47,745 bases of DNA from Bacteroidota bacterium (GTDB taxonomy: Bacteria > Bacteroidota > Rhodothermia > Balneolales > Balneolaceae). Made by a program: the position numbers and the translations under genes. The stretch covers positions 1 to 47,745 of the forward strand of contig JAAAOB010000158.1 in the NCBI GenBank assembly GCA_009909035.1, given 5' to 3'. The notes beneath the pieces were generated by a model. It was not told the origin of the DNA. It did not search any database and saw only the letters and a program-made list of their open reading frames with translations. This document shows, in pieces, positions 25,275-34,355 of the stretch (positions are counted from its first letter, which is position 1; every line of letters starts with the position of its first letter).

Positions 25275-26318
25275 ATGAAAAAAATTTTAGTGACCGGCGC
25301 GGCCGGCTTTATCGGGTTTCATCTTTGCAAGAGATTGCTATCGGAAGATGTTGACATTACAGGCTTGGACAATGTAAACAGCTACTATAGTGTTGATCTG
25401 AAATATGGCCGCCTTGGGGAACTTGGCGTGCAGCGGGTGGATGTCGAGGCCGCAGGTAGCGCCCGGCCGGTGGTCAGTAAAGAAAAAGATAATTTCAGAT
25501 TTTTGAAGGCAGATCTTGCCGACCGGGAGTCCATGGAGACGCTCTTTCGCGAAAACAATTTTGATGTGGTGATCAACCTCGCAGCACAGGCAGGCGTTCG
25601 ATATAGCCTGGATCATCCGCATGAATATACCAGCTCGAATGTTGAGGGCTTTTTAAATGTGCTTGAAGGATGCAGAAGCTCTAAAGTGGACCACCTGATT
25701 TACGCCTCCTCAAGTTCAGTCTACGGAGCAAATGCAGAAATTCCGTTTAATACCGCTGATCGTGCAGATACACCCGTGAGCCTCTATGCGGCGACTAAGC
25801 TTGCAAATGAGCACATGGCATACACCTACTCTCACCTGTATGGAGTGCCGGCAACCGGCCTGCGCTTTTTCACCGTGTACGGGCCTTGGGGGCGACCCGA
25901 TATGGCCTATTACAAGTTTGCTAACCTGATGCGCAATGGCCAATCGATCGATGTTTACAATGAGGGGGATATGTCGCGGGATTTTACATATGTAGGCGAC
26001 ATTGTGGAGAGCATTCACCGGCTGATTCCCAGACCTCCGGTAAGTACGAAAGCCGGGAATTCTATTGCCAATCAGCTTTTCAATATCGGGAATGGATCCC
26101 CGGTAAATTTATTGGAGTTCATTGAAATACTGGAAAAAAAGCTTGGGATGACGGCCGAGAAGAATATGATGCCAATGCAGCCGGGGGATGTGGAACGGAC
26201 CTGGGCGGATGTATCTGACTTGTATGATTACATTGGATATCGCCCGGAAATCGATATTGAAGAGGGGATCGATCGGTTTGTGAAGTGGTATAGGGAGTAT
26301 CATAGATATGAGATGTGA
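25275..26318 (+). CDS. UDP-glucuronate 4-epimerase-like NAD-dependent epimerase
   Basis: Extended SDR enzyme expected to convert UDP-glucuronate to UDP-galacturonate for capsule or O-antigen. 347 aa: NAD-binding GAAGFIG (8-14), D-loop LDNVNSYYSVDLKYGRL typical of glucuronate epimerases, AAQAGVRYSLDHPHEYTSSNVEGF, catalytic Ser in SSSSVYG (145-151), Tyr171 and Lys175 in YAATK, and FFTVYGPWGRPDMAYYKF, the CapI/LspL signature. A ~10-residue insertion around 54-66 (VDVEAAGSARPVV) is unusual. Part of the dispersed polysaccharide gene set. Confidence 0.88.
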   Translation: MKKILVTGAAGFIGFHLCKRLLSEDVDITGLDNVNSYYSVDLKYGRLGELGVQRVDVEAAGSARPVVSKEKDNFRFLKADLADRESMETLFRENNFDVVINLAAQAGVRYSLDHPHEYTSSNVEGFLNVLEGCRSSKVDHLIYASSSSVYGANAEIPFNTADRADTPVSLYAATKLANEHMAYTYSHLYGVPATGLRFFTVYGPWGRPDMAYYKFANLMRNGQSIDVYNEGDMSRDFTYVGDIVESIHRLIPRPPVSTKAGNSIANQLFNIGNGSPVNLLEFIEILEKKLGMTAEKNMMPMQPGDVERTWADVSDLYDYIGYRPEIDIEEGIDRFVKWYREYHRYEM

Positions 26319-26824
26319 GATATTAGATTAAAGATTATGTTTTTCCTTTTAAAAGAAGAGAGGGGATGCTTCGACTGTCACATTTTAAGGCTCTATATTG
26401 ATTCGTATGGGTAAAATGAAATATCCCATATTTCTTGGAATAAACATGAACTAAATATAATAAGACCCTTTTGCCATGGGCATCCCTTCGGGGCAGGGTC
26501 TGGTTCACCGGTTCAAAGCTGATATCTGGACGATTTATTCATTTAAAATCTTGAGAAATTATCCTTTTACAGGTACGCTTAAAAAATTCATCCCTTTACC
26601 CATACGAATCAACATAGAGCCCATTTTAAATAGTGTTGCCCGTTTGAAGTAATGGTAGTGGCTCAAGTTGAGAGACGACCATTGCTGGGTGAAAGCCGAC
26701 ACTTGTTTTCACAATAGCCTGCAGGTAGAAATAAAAGCTCGACACACGGAAGTTTCAATGAAAAGCACTTTTCCTTAATCAACTCAATATCTACAATACA
26801 TCAATTCACTCAGATTAAAGAACA
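26319..26824. other. Intergenic region with MITE and a possible structured segment
   Basis: 506 bp without a gene. 26381-26629 is a MITE with target duplication. Between 26651 and 26700, AATGGT/ACCATT encloses CTCA/TGAG and is followed by GCTGGGTGAAAGC, which may be a small structured leader; weak. Confidence 0.6.
26389..26621. mobile_element. MITE, 233 bp, with 27-bp terminal inverted repeats and 8-bp target duplication
   Basis: The left end (26389-26415) begins GGCTCTATATTGATTCGTAT; the right end (26595-26621) is its reverse complement with one mismatch in 27. Immediately outside each end is CATTTTAA (26381-26388 and 26622-26629), the expected target-site duplication. The interior contains no ORF. 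The GGCTCT terminus and 8-bp duplication resemble the ISL3 family, so a non-autonomous derivative of such an element is a reasonable guess; no parent transposase is in view. Confidence 0.85.
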
Positions 26825-27574
26825 ATGACATTAACGATTAAATTTCTGATAGATCCGTTCAATATGTTGTGGTTCCTGGTCGGTATCGGGCTTGTGTGTC
26901 AGCTAATGAAAAAAAAGAGGGCTGCAACCATCGTGTTTATCGGGGCCGGCGTTTGGTTTTTAATCATCAGCACCCCTCTGATTCCAACAAAACTACTGGA
27001 TTCACTGGAACGGCAATACGAACCGGTTCGAGTGCATCAGATAGAGGACACGCAGGCTCCAACCCATATCATCGTGTTGGGAAAAGGGCATGGGTTTGAT
27101 GATCGGCTTCCGGCCAATTCGTTGCTTTCAACAAAGGCTCTCGGCCGGCTGGCAGAGGGAATTCGGCTTCACAATCAACTGCCCAATAGTACACTGATTT
27201 TATCCGGTTACTCGGCGAGCGGACGAACCCCCCAGGCCGAAATGCTCAGAAATACCGCGCTTCTGCTTGGTGTTGAGAAAGAGAAAACACGGATGCAGAC
27301 TGAGCCTGGAAATACTCTGGAGGAGGCGAAGTTTTACGCGGAAAACTATTCGGGGAATGAGCGGGTGATTCTTGTTACCAGTGCGGTCCACATGCCGCGC
27401 GCTGTCATGCTGTTTGAGAGAGCCGGGATTGAGGTCCTGCCTTCACCTGCGAACTACCGGCTGAAAGGGAGTTGGAGAAATGTCTGGTTCAGATGGCCAT
27501 CTATGGGAAGTATCGAGAACATGAGAGCGGCAATTTTCGAATATGCGGCTCTCCTGAAATATAAGGTGGTATAA
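26825..27574 (+). CDS. YdcF/SanA-like (DUF218) membrane protein
   Basis: 249 aa. Two N-terminal hydrophobic helices (about 5-27 and 33-52) anchor a DUF218 domain: IIVLGKGHG, SLLSTKALGRLAEGIRL, LILSGYSASGRTPQAEML, TEPGNTLEEAKF, LVTSAVHMPRAVMLFERAG. Related E. coli proteins (SanA, ElyC, YdcF) affect envelope integrity or lipid-carrier metabolism; the biochemical reaction is not firmly known. Placement among polysaccharide genes fits an envelope role. The ATG preceding the first hydrophobic helix is used. Confidence 0.8.
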   Translation: MTLTIKFLIDPFNMLWFLVGIGLVCQLMKKKRAATIVFIGAGVWFLIISTPLIPTKLLDSLERQYEPVRVHQIEDTQAPTHIIVLGKGHGFDDRLPANSLLSTKALGRLAEGIRLHNQLPNSTLILSGYSASGRTPQAEMLRNTALLLGVEKEKTRMQTEPGNTLEEAKFYAENYSGNERVILVTSAVHMPRAVMLFERAGIEVLPSPANYRLKGSWRNVWFRWPSMGSIENMRAAIFEYAALLKYKVV

Positions 27575-27621
27575 ATGAAAGATTAAGGTATTACCCTCCC
27601 CAGAAAAGGCTGTTGTTCTCT

Positions 27622-28350
27622 TTAAATAATTACGTAAAAAGCGAGAACAACCCCGAGGTTTTGCGGTTCAAATGAGAATTCGGTATCTCCCCCGCTATCC
27701 AGTACGGAAAGCAGTCCGCGTGCTTCAAAGCCAATTTTATTTCGCCGCCCGCTTTCAAGTCCCACTCCAAGAATTACGCCTGCATCGATCGCAGAATACT
27801 GGTCGGTCAGATCGTTCGAGAACTCCCCGGCAAAGTCAATGCCGATGGGGGCGCCTGTATTGGTTCCTGAAAACCGTGCATTTAGCAAGTAACCTCCAAA
27901 CACCCCGCCGGTTAAGTGGTAGGTCGTTGCGGAGTATTGCCGCCCATACACCAGGCGATCGGGTGGAGTTGTTGATATTTGAAATAGCAGCGGAACCTGA
28001 ATATAGAGTAATTCAGTTTTACTCTCCGTTTGGAAGTTAAATCCTCTGAGTTCAAATCCCTCTTCGTACCTTGCTCCCATTGTGTGGATGGAAGGTTCAA
28101 CCTGAATACGGTATTTTTTGCTGATATTGTGACGAAATATGAGCCCGATATCCACACCCGCACTGCTGAATGGCGTTAGCTCAAGGTCGATGTCACCGGA
28201 AACAAATCTGAAATCTTTCAGGTGAGATGTAATACTCGGCCCTGCTTTAATGCCTACGCCGTTGCTTTGAGCGTTGACCCGGTTTGCAGAGGATAAAAGT
28301 AAAAAACCGGTAATGATCAGAGTCGATAAACTTAAGCGGATGATATTCAT
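27622..28350 (-). CDS. Outer-membrane beta-barrel protein (PorT-like)
   Basis: 242 aa from MNIIRLSL, giving a clean signal peptide (cleavage near NAQ, residue 28). The open frame extends 24 codons further upstream, but that would bury the signal. It begins NGVGIKAGPSITSH, typical of Bacteroidetes barrel proteins of the PorT/outer-membrane-beta-barrel family, and has alternating strand patterns to a hydrophobic C-terminus (VVLAFYVII). Function unknown. The only minus-strand gene among the polysaccharide genes. Confidence 0.75.
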   Translation of the reverse strand: MNIIRLSLSTLIITGFLLLSSANRVNAQSNGVGIKAGPSITSHLKDFRFVSGDIDLELTPFSSAGVDIGLIFRHNISKKYRIQVEPSIHTMGARYEEGFELRGFNFQTESKTELLYIQVPLLFQISTTPPDRLVYGRQYSATTYHLTGGVFGGYLLNARFSGTNTGAPIGIDFAGEFSNDLTDQYSAIDAGVILGVGLESGRRNKIGFEARGLLSVLDSGGDTEFSFEPQNLGVVLAFYVII

Positions 28351-28663
28351 TTGCAATTTTTTCGGTTGGGGTAGTTTCATCTCTTTAATTGAATATTGGA
28401 ACATGTACGTGATTATCGACAAATTAACTGGAAAAATTAAAAAACCGGTCGATATTTTGAATTCATTAACATAAGCGCAGGCGACACATGCAAATTATTG
28501 AAAATCAAACACTTTGTTTGGAATTTTTAATGCGATTTATATGCACGAATTCAGCATCTTTTCAATACCTTTGGATGATGGTTGCCGTAGAGAAGGTAAC
28601 AATTGATTTAATAATTATAAGTTTGAATTCGTTAATTTTTTCTTTCTTAAATAGTGTATTAAA

Positions 28664-29992
28664 ATGACAGCTACATCAGGTCGTATCTACCTTTCCTCTC
28701 CACACATGGGTGGAGAAGAGATTGATTATATCCATGAAGCATTTGAAAAGAACTGGATTGCACCTCTTGGGGACAATGTAAACGGGTTTGAAGACGATCT
28801 TCAAAATTATACAGGACGCAGCCATGCTTCGGTGGTTACCTCGGGAACCGCGGGCATTCATCTTGCGCTTATTTTATCGGGCGTCACTCCCGGTGATGAG
28901 GTGATTTGCCAGTCGTTTACATTTGCTGCTTCCGCCAATCCTATTTTATACCAGGGTGCAACTCCGGTTTTCGTTGATTCGGAACCCGATACATGGAATA
29001 TGGATCCCGGGCTCCTGGAGGAGGCAATTGTCGACCGGATGGAAAAACTGGACAGCAGAGGCAAGGAGAGCCATTTGGGGGGGCAATCGAAAAAGCCAAA
29101 GGCTATTGTTGTTGTTCATCTCTATGGAATGCCGGCAAAAATGGAGCAGATTCTTGAAATTGGAAAAAAATATGACATTCCGGTTATCGAAGATTCAGCC
29201 GAGGCACTGGGCTCTTCAATTAATGGGCGGAAATGCGGAACATTTGGAGCCCTTTCAGTCCTTTCGTTTAACGGGAATAAAATCATTACAACGTCCGGGG
29301 GAGGAGCGATTCTTGGCGATGATCCCGATCTAATCCAGAAATCGCGCTTCCTGGCAACACAGGCAAGGGATGATGCCCCCCATTACCAGCATTCAGAGCT
29401 GGGGTATAACTACCGCATGAGTAATATTGTGGCAGGGATCGGACGTGGTCAGATGAAAGTGCTTGATGAGCATGTGAAGCTCAGAAGGAGAAACCATCAA
29501 TTTTATGTTAATGAATTACATGGTGAGTGGCTTCATCTAGAAAGGAAGGATAATGGTTATGGATTTATTGAGAGTGCCGCCTCGGGAATCTACTTCCTGA
29601 AAGAGCCCGAAGGATTCTACAGCAATCGATGGCTGACGACAGTGCTCGTGAATCCGGAGGAGACCGGCGGAATTACCCGTGAAGATATTCGGAAGGCACT
29701 GGAGAGTGAACAGATTGAGTCGCGACCATTGTGGAAACCAATGCATATGCAGCCACTCTACAGCAAATATCCGTTTTATACTCACTCAGGACGAAACGGG
29801 AGAAAAGACGATGAGTCGACAACGGATGAAACAATAACAGCTGTTTCAAGATTAAAAGAATCCAATACCGGAACAGGGTTGGCAGGTCTACTGTTCACAT
29901 ACGGGCTATGCCTGCCATCCGGCAGTAACTTAACGAATGAGGATCGGGAACGGATTAAAAACGCACTGAAAAAAGCCCTCAACGGAACTTGA
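28664..29992 (+). CDS. DegT/DnrJ/EryC1/StrS-family sugar aminotransferase
   Basis: PLP-dependent transaminase that adds an amino group to a keto sugar nucleotide. 442 aa, longer than the usual ~380. IYLSSPHMGGEEIDYI opening, SGTAGIHLAL, Asp177 in VIEDSAEALGS (PLP pyridine), and Lys206 in SFNGNKIITTSGGG (Schiff base). It resembles PglE-type enzymes acting on the product of a UDP-GlcNAc 4,6-dehydratase, and exactly such a dehydratase is encoded next. Extra stretches at ~129-145 and ~375-405, low-complexity and charged, account for the length. Confidence 0.9.
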   Translation: MTATSGRIYLSSPHMGGEEIDYIHEAFEKNWIAPLGDNVNGFEDDLQNYTGRSHASVVTSGTAGIHLALILSGVTPGDEVICQSFTFAASANPILYQGATPVFVDSEPDTWNMDPGLLEEAIVDRMEKLDSRGKESHLGGQSKKPKAIVVVHLYGMPAKMEQILEIGKKYDIPVIEDSAEALGSSINGRKCGTFGALSVLSFNGNKIITTSGGGAILGDDPDLIQKSRFLATQARDDAPHYQHSELGYNYRMSNIVAGIGRGQMKVLDEHVKLRRRNHQFYVNELHGEWLHLERKDNGYGFIESAASGIYFLKEPEGFYSNRWLTTVLVNPEETGGITREDIRKALESEQIESRPLWKPMHMQPLYSKYPFYTHSGRNGRKDDESTTDETITAVSRLKESNTGTGLAGLLFTYGLCLPSGSNLTNEDRERIKNALKKALNGT

Positions 29993-30304
29993 ACCTGCAA
30001 AAAACAAAAATAAAACCTACAACTGAAACAAAACGCAGAATAATGCGCTATTCAAATATATCATTTTGAGCTCTCATTCATAGTTTTTGCGCATTTATTA
30101 AAGAGGCCTTAATTATAATATTGTAATTCAAACTGCTCGTATAATTAGATAAATTGACAGAGAAGATTTGAGTTAAGCAGAACTGAAAATCGTAACCAAT
30201 AACATAATACTGAATTCACAATTTATTAATTCTGCTTACTTAACGTAATTGCAAAGAGACGGTATAAAATCTGCCGTATATCATACCAGAAAGAGTGAGG
30301 AATA
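29993..30304. other. AT-rich intergenic region, nothing recognised
   Basis: 312 bp, strongly AT-rich, upstream of the dehydratase gene. No ORF, repeat, hairpin with T run or other structure stood out. Confidence 0.5.
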
Positions 30305-32302
30305 ATGGAAGCTGAAACATACAGTGAAAAACATAAATACATGAACAGATTTACGAGAGGGCTGTTCTTTTTAGCAGGGGATACGATCGCACTGGCATTA
30401 TCCGTTCTTGCGGCCTTTGCCATACTATACCCCTTTTCACCGATTGTTCGTGAAGTACCTTTTGACTATGCAACACTCATGGTTATTTCTGTACTTGCAG
30501 GATTAGCTATGTTTAGAATGTACGTTGTCAGTTGGCGGTATATGGGACTGAGAGAACTTGTCAGAATTTTTGGCGGAATTGCATTTGGGGGATTTGCCGG
30601 TCTGATGCTGTCAGAGGCATTTTTGCCAATCGGATCCTTTGAGTACGGGATGACCACGCTTTTTATGATTAACGCCCTGGTTTTTGTTGGCGGATTCCGA
30701 ATAAGTAAACGAATATGTGTTGAACTTGTCGCTTCCCCCAGGAAACGACAAATTCACACTATTATATTCGGAGGTGAAAGTGAAGGTGAGCAAATACTCC
30801 GGGATATACTTAAGAACGAAAATTATAACATGGACGTCAGGGGTATTTTTGACGACAGAGTGATGCCTGGCATCCTCTTGCATGGAACAAGAATACTGGG
30901 TGGTAAACAGAAAATGTTTGACTACCTGCGTACATACAATGTTGACCAGCTCATTGTTGCATCGCCGGAAACGCCGAAAAAGGATTTGAAAGAGATTATT
31001 GATGAAGTTAAAAATATCCGGCCTGGTATGGATATTAAGATACTTCCATCATTTCAATCCCTTGGGGATGATCCTGTTGGCGTAAAGCATATTCGCGATA
31101 TCAGCATTGAAGATATCCTTGGAAGAGAACCGGTAAACATCGATATAGATACGATTAAACAATCAATCGAAGGCAAAACGGTACTCGTGACAGGTGGCGG
31201 AGGTTCAATTGGAAGTGAACTTGTTCGTCAGTGTGTTAAACAAAATCCCGCCCGCCTGGTTATGCTGGATATCGACGAGACAGAGCTTTTCCACGTTGAG
31301 AATGAATTGAAACAGTACGGCTCAACCATTGTGCCTTGTGTGGCAAGCGTTACAGATATGGGCAAAATGGAGCGTGTCATCAGAGAGTATCAGCCGGATG
31401 TAATCTTCCACGCAGCAGCCTATAAACACGTGCCAATGATGGAGAGTTTTCCCGATGAAGCTGTCCGCGTGAATGTTGGAGGCACAAGAATACTGGCTAC
31501 TCTTGCCTGCAAGTACGGTGTTGAAAAATTTGTGATGGTATCAACCGACAAGGCCGTCAATCCAACCAATGTGATGGGGGCCACAAAACGAGCGGCGGAA
31601 GAGATCTGTATGTCGTATAACGGAACATGCCGAACCCAGTTTATCTCCGTGAGGTTTGGGAATGTACTTGGATCAAGAGGATCGGTTGTACCTCTGTTTA
31701 TGGAGCAGATTTCTAATGGCGGGCCGTTAACTATAACGGATGCGCGAATGAAGAGATATTTTATGACCATTCCCGAAGCCGTGCTTCTTGTGATGCAGGC
31801 CGGGTCCATGGGCGACGGCGGCGAAGTCTTCGTTCTTGACATGGGTGAACCGGTCAAAATCATGGATATGGCAGAGGATCTTATCAGGCTTCACGGTCTT
31901 CAGCCAGGAAAAGATATACAAATAAAAGTTACCGGCATGCGTCCCGGTGAAAAGCTTTTCGAAGAGCTCCTGAATGCCGAGGAAGGCGTTGATGAAACCG
32001 AACACAAAGAGATTTTTAAAGCGATTTGCAGCCGAAGGCTTAAGAAACATGAACTTGACAGCAAGATTGAGACACTTTATCAAAAAATAAACGATGGAGA
32101 TGTTGAATCTATTCGAGAACTGCTCAAGCAAATCGTTCCTACGTACACCTACAATGGGGAGACAAAGGAGCTTACGGAAGCAGTTGCGAACGGTTTCAAT
32201 GGCAATGGCAATGGGTCTCATACAAACGGCTATAAAAACGGGCATACACCCGGTTCCCTTAGTGACAAAGAGAAAGCGGAACCTACTTCTGTACTGAATT
32301 AA
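30305..32302 (+). CDS. Membrane-bound nucleotide-sugar 4,6-dehydratase (PglF/WbpM/CapD family)
   Basis: Makes a UDP-4-keto-6-deoxy-HexNAc from UDP-GlcNAc. 665 aa: four or five N-terminal transmembrane helices (about 17-140), a first Rossmann-like domain (~148-260, HTIIFGGESEGEQIL), then the catalytic SDR domain with TGGGGSIGSELVRQ (296-309), HAAAYKHVPMME and the family active-site stretch VSTDKAVNPTNVMGATKR (412-429), followed by FGNVLGSRGSVVPLF and PGEKLFEELL. The Asn/Gly-rich C-terminal tail (NGNGNGSHTNGYKNGH) is odd and probably disordered. Expected to act before the DegT aminotransferase upstream. Confidence 0.92.
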   Translation: MEAETYSEKHKYMNRFTRGLFFLAGDTIALALSVLAAFAILYPFSPIVREVPFDYATLMVISVLAGLAMFRMYVVSWRYMGLRELVRIFGGIAFGGFAGLMLSEAFLPIGSFEYGMTTLFMINALVFVGGFRISKRICVELVASPRKRQIHTIIFGGESEGEQILRDILKNENYNMDVRGIFDDRVMPGILLHGTRILGGKQKMFDYLRTYNVDQLIVASPETPKKDLKEIIDEVKNIRPGMDIKILPSFQSLGDDPVGVKHIRDISIEDILGREPVNIDIDTIKQSIEGKTVLVTGGGGSIGSELVRQCVKQNPARLVMLDIDETELFHVENELKQYGSTIVPCVASVTDMGKMERVIREYQPDVIFHAAAYKHVPMMESFPDEAVRVNVGGTRILATLACKYGVEKFVMVSTDKAVNPTNVMGATKRAAEEICMSYNGTCRTQFISVRFGNVLGSRGSVVPLFMEQISNGGPLTITDARMKRYFMTIPEAVLLVMQAGSMGDGGEVFVLDMGEPVKIMDMAEDLIRLHGLQPGKDIQIKVTGMRPGEKLFEELLNAEEGVDETEHKEIFKAICSRRLKKHELDSKIETLYQKINDGDVESIRELLKQIVPTYTYNGETKELTEAVANGFNGNGNGSHTNGYKNGHTPGSLSDKEKAEPTSVLN

Positions 32303-32793
32303 TATTGCTGGCCCATTCATTTTCGCCTCAGCTCAGTGCTAAACAGTAGTAAAAAATCAGTGTCGAACTCAACATTATATAAGCACGTGGGAGGGTGCAA
32401 AGACTCTCCTGCGTATGATGCTTGCGGAGCAAGACTGGGCATAGGCTTGAAACACATTGTCGACTCTGGTTGGACAGGGTAGGATGACAAGGACCTATCG
32501 CACTTCTTGATGAAACTGCTTGCCTGGTTTTCGTCCGGGAAGAATCTGTTTGCAGATGTACCGGAGGAAGGATAGAGGTTTGTATTAGTAAAATTTAATC
32601 CGGATAAAGGTAAAATACGTCTTTTTACCTAAGAGTTTAATTTTAATTCATCCCAAATATTCTTAATTACATACTTGAGATTTAAACGCTTTTAGTGGCG
32701 CTTGGCTTTGTTAAACTCTGAATGTCAACGGGAAGCTGGAGTCAACTCAGAATGAAAGGAATCATCAGAGATTGATAAATAAACTACGATAAC
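32303..32793. other. Long intergenic region with structured RNA candidate
   Basis: 491 bp without a gene, between the dehydratase and the WecA-like transferase. The middle (32384-32560) is GC-richer than its flanks and folds strongly. It is followed by a hairpin AGGTAAAA/TTTTACCT (32608-32630) without a T run, then ~160 bp of AT-rich leader. Confidence 0.65.
32384..32560 (+). ncRNA. Candidate structured RNA or leader, family not recognised
   Basis: Stems found by eye: an 11-bp helix CGTGGGAGGGT (32386-32396) / ACTCTCCTGCG (32403-32413) with three G-U pairs; CTTGC-GGA-GCAAG (32421-32433); a 9-bp helix ATAGGCTTG (32441-32449) / CAAG-GA-CCTAT (32488-32498) with a GA bulge; TTCTT (32504-32508) / AAGAA (32540-32544) enclosing CCTGG/CCGGG (32523-32539); and TCTG-TTTG-CAGA (32545-32556). 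The G-U pairs pair only if the plus strand is transcribed. It matches no riboswitch, RNase P, tmRNA, SRP or 6S motif that I recognise. It could be a leader of the downstream gene or a free RNA. Confidence 0.45.
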
Positions 32794-33918
32794 ATGAGCC
32801 TACAGGATTTAATGCTGATTATACCGGCAGCCGTAACGGCATACGTCATATGCTATGTCTCCATGCCGGCTATTATTAAAATGGCTGAGCTTAAAAATTT
32901 AATCGATACCCCGGACGGAAATCGAAAGCTTCGCGACAAAACGATTCCTACTCTTGGGGGGATCGGAATATTTTCAGCGTTTATTATCTCCTATTCAGTC
33001 TGGGGCCAGGCGGTAAATATGGAGGCATTCCCGTTTTTCGTAGCATCCATGTTTATACTTTTTTTGATGGGTGTAAGAGATGATATTATTGAACTTAAAG
33101 CTTTGACAAAGCTGTTGGTTCAGATTGTTGCTGTGCTTGTATTGGTCTATGGAGGGGATGTACGTATCGCTGGCTTTGGAGGATTATTAGGGATTGGTGA
33201 AATTCCAGCAGCAGTTGCATCAATTGCCACTGTTGTTATTCTGCTTGCGTTGATTAATGCCTACAACTTAATTGACGGTATCGATGGTCTTGCCGGGGGC
33301 GTAGGGACCATTGTCTGCTTCATTTTTGGGATATGGTTCTGGGGAGCAGGGTTCCTGAGTTACGCACTATTGTCATTTTCTTTAGCTGGTGCGTTAATCG
33401 GTTTTCTTGCGTTTAATTTGTATCCTGCCAAAATCTTTATGGGAGATACCGGCGCAATGTCAGTTGGATTTGTTTTAGGATTTTTAAGTGTGGAATTCCT
33501 TGCATTAAATGAGATGGTGGCCGGAAATGCCTGGCATATCAGAAATGGTGAAGTTTTTGCGGTATCCATATTGATACTGCCGATCGTAGATACGCTGCGC
33601 GTAATCGCTATTCGATTGAAAAGAGGAGAAAGGTTATTTAAAGCAGACAGAAATCACATCCACCACCGTATTCTTGATATGGGAGTTTCACACCGTCAGG
33701 CTGCCCTGATATTGTGTCTATTTAACGGGGTGATATTTGGTTTAGCGTATATCACGATGCCGCTGGATATCAATCTTCAGCTGCCAATAGTAATTGGCAC
33801 TGGAATGCTGATTGTTCCATTTGTGCGGTTGGCGGTTTTTTTCAGCCGGAAGGTGTTCAATCTTCGGGTTCACAATTCGAAATCTGATTCGGCCGGTGCC
33901 GCTTATGATACCAACTGA
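32794..33918 (+). CDS. WecA-like undecaprenyl-phosphate sugar-1-phosphate transferase
   Basis: Integral membrane enzyme of the MraY/WecA family that starts lipid-linked glycan assembly by moving HexNAc-1-phosphate onto undecaprenyl phosphate. 374 aa with about 10-11 transmembrane helices. Catalytic motifs: PTLGGIGIF (52-60), Asp96-Asp97 in VRDD, NLIDGIDGLAGG (158-169), FMGDTGAMSVG (215-225), and the HIHH motif (288-291) that marks the WecA rather than the MraY branch. Likely initiator for the glycan whose precursors are made by the upstream genes. Confidence 0.92.
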   Translation: MSLQDLMLIIPAAVTAYVICYVSMPAIIKMAELKNLIDTPDGNRKLRDKTIPTLGGIGIFSAFIISYSVWGQAVNMEAFPFFVASMFILFLMGVRDDIIELKALTKLLVQIVAVLVLVYGGDVRIAGFGGLLGIGEIPAAVASIATVVILLALINAYNLIDGIDGLAGGVGTIVCFIFGIWFWGAGFLSYALLSFSLAGALIGFLAFNLYPAKIFMGDTGAMSVGFVLGFLSVEFLALNEMVAGNAWHIRNGEVFAVSILILPIVDTLRVIAIRLKRGERLFKADRNHIHHRILDMGVSHRQAALILCLFNGVIFGLAYITMPLDINLQLPIVIGTGMLIVPFVRLAVFFSRKVFNLRVHNSKSDSAGAAYDTN

Positions 33919-34088
33919 GAATTGGCGTCAATTTTCTTTCTTTGCCTGGGTTAGCTGCCACCTGATCATTTGAGCTCAAGCAAATAATCTCAAATGAACC
34001 AATGCCTCTTACTGTGCCATTTAGCATTCCTGCCGTTACTTCACGAGCCCGGTAAGAAATTCATCATGAATCGCTGGTATATTGCGGA

Positions 34089-34355
34089 TTAGTATTCTCT
34101 CCGTTGATCCGTCATTTCAACCCCGCGTTCAATAGAATACATCCACTCGTGTAGCAATCCATTGTCACGTATATAGCGATAAGCTTCCTTCGCTGTTTTA
34201 GCAAGCGCAAGGGAGTGCAGGAATAGTGCGGCTCCGAGTGAGGCTTCAGCCAACAGCGGCCAGTTTAGTATCGATAAAATTGCAATAATGACAGGGAGAG
34301 CTGTAACAGCCGCTGCCACGTAATATAGAAGTTTGTACTTGTTTAAGCTATTCAT
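34089..34355 (-). CDS. Small membrane protein, hypothetical
   Basis: 88 aa from MNSLNKYK. The longer frame adds 18 residues, but GGAG lies 8 bp before the shorter ATG on the minus strand, which decides the start. Two hydrophobic helices (about 9-30 and 33-52), then an amphipathic, partly charged C-terminus (AKTAKEAYRYIRDNGLLHEWMYSIERG). No family recognised. Stands alone. Confidence 0.55.
   Translation of the reverse strand: MNSLNKYKLLYYVAAAVTALPVIIAILSILNWPLLAEASLGAALFLHSLALAKTAKEAYRYIRDNGLLHEWMYSIERGVEMTDQRREY

Noticed and set aside
32384..32560. RNase P RNA, tmRNA, SRP RNA, 6S RNA or cobalamin riboswitch
   Set aside because: Diagnostic motifs of each (such as GAGGAAAGTCC for RNase P, or a tRNA-like end for tmRNA) are absent.
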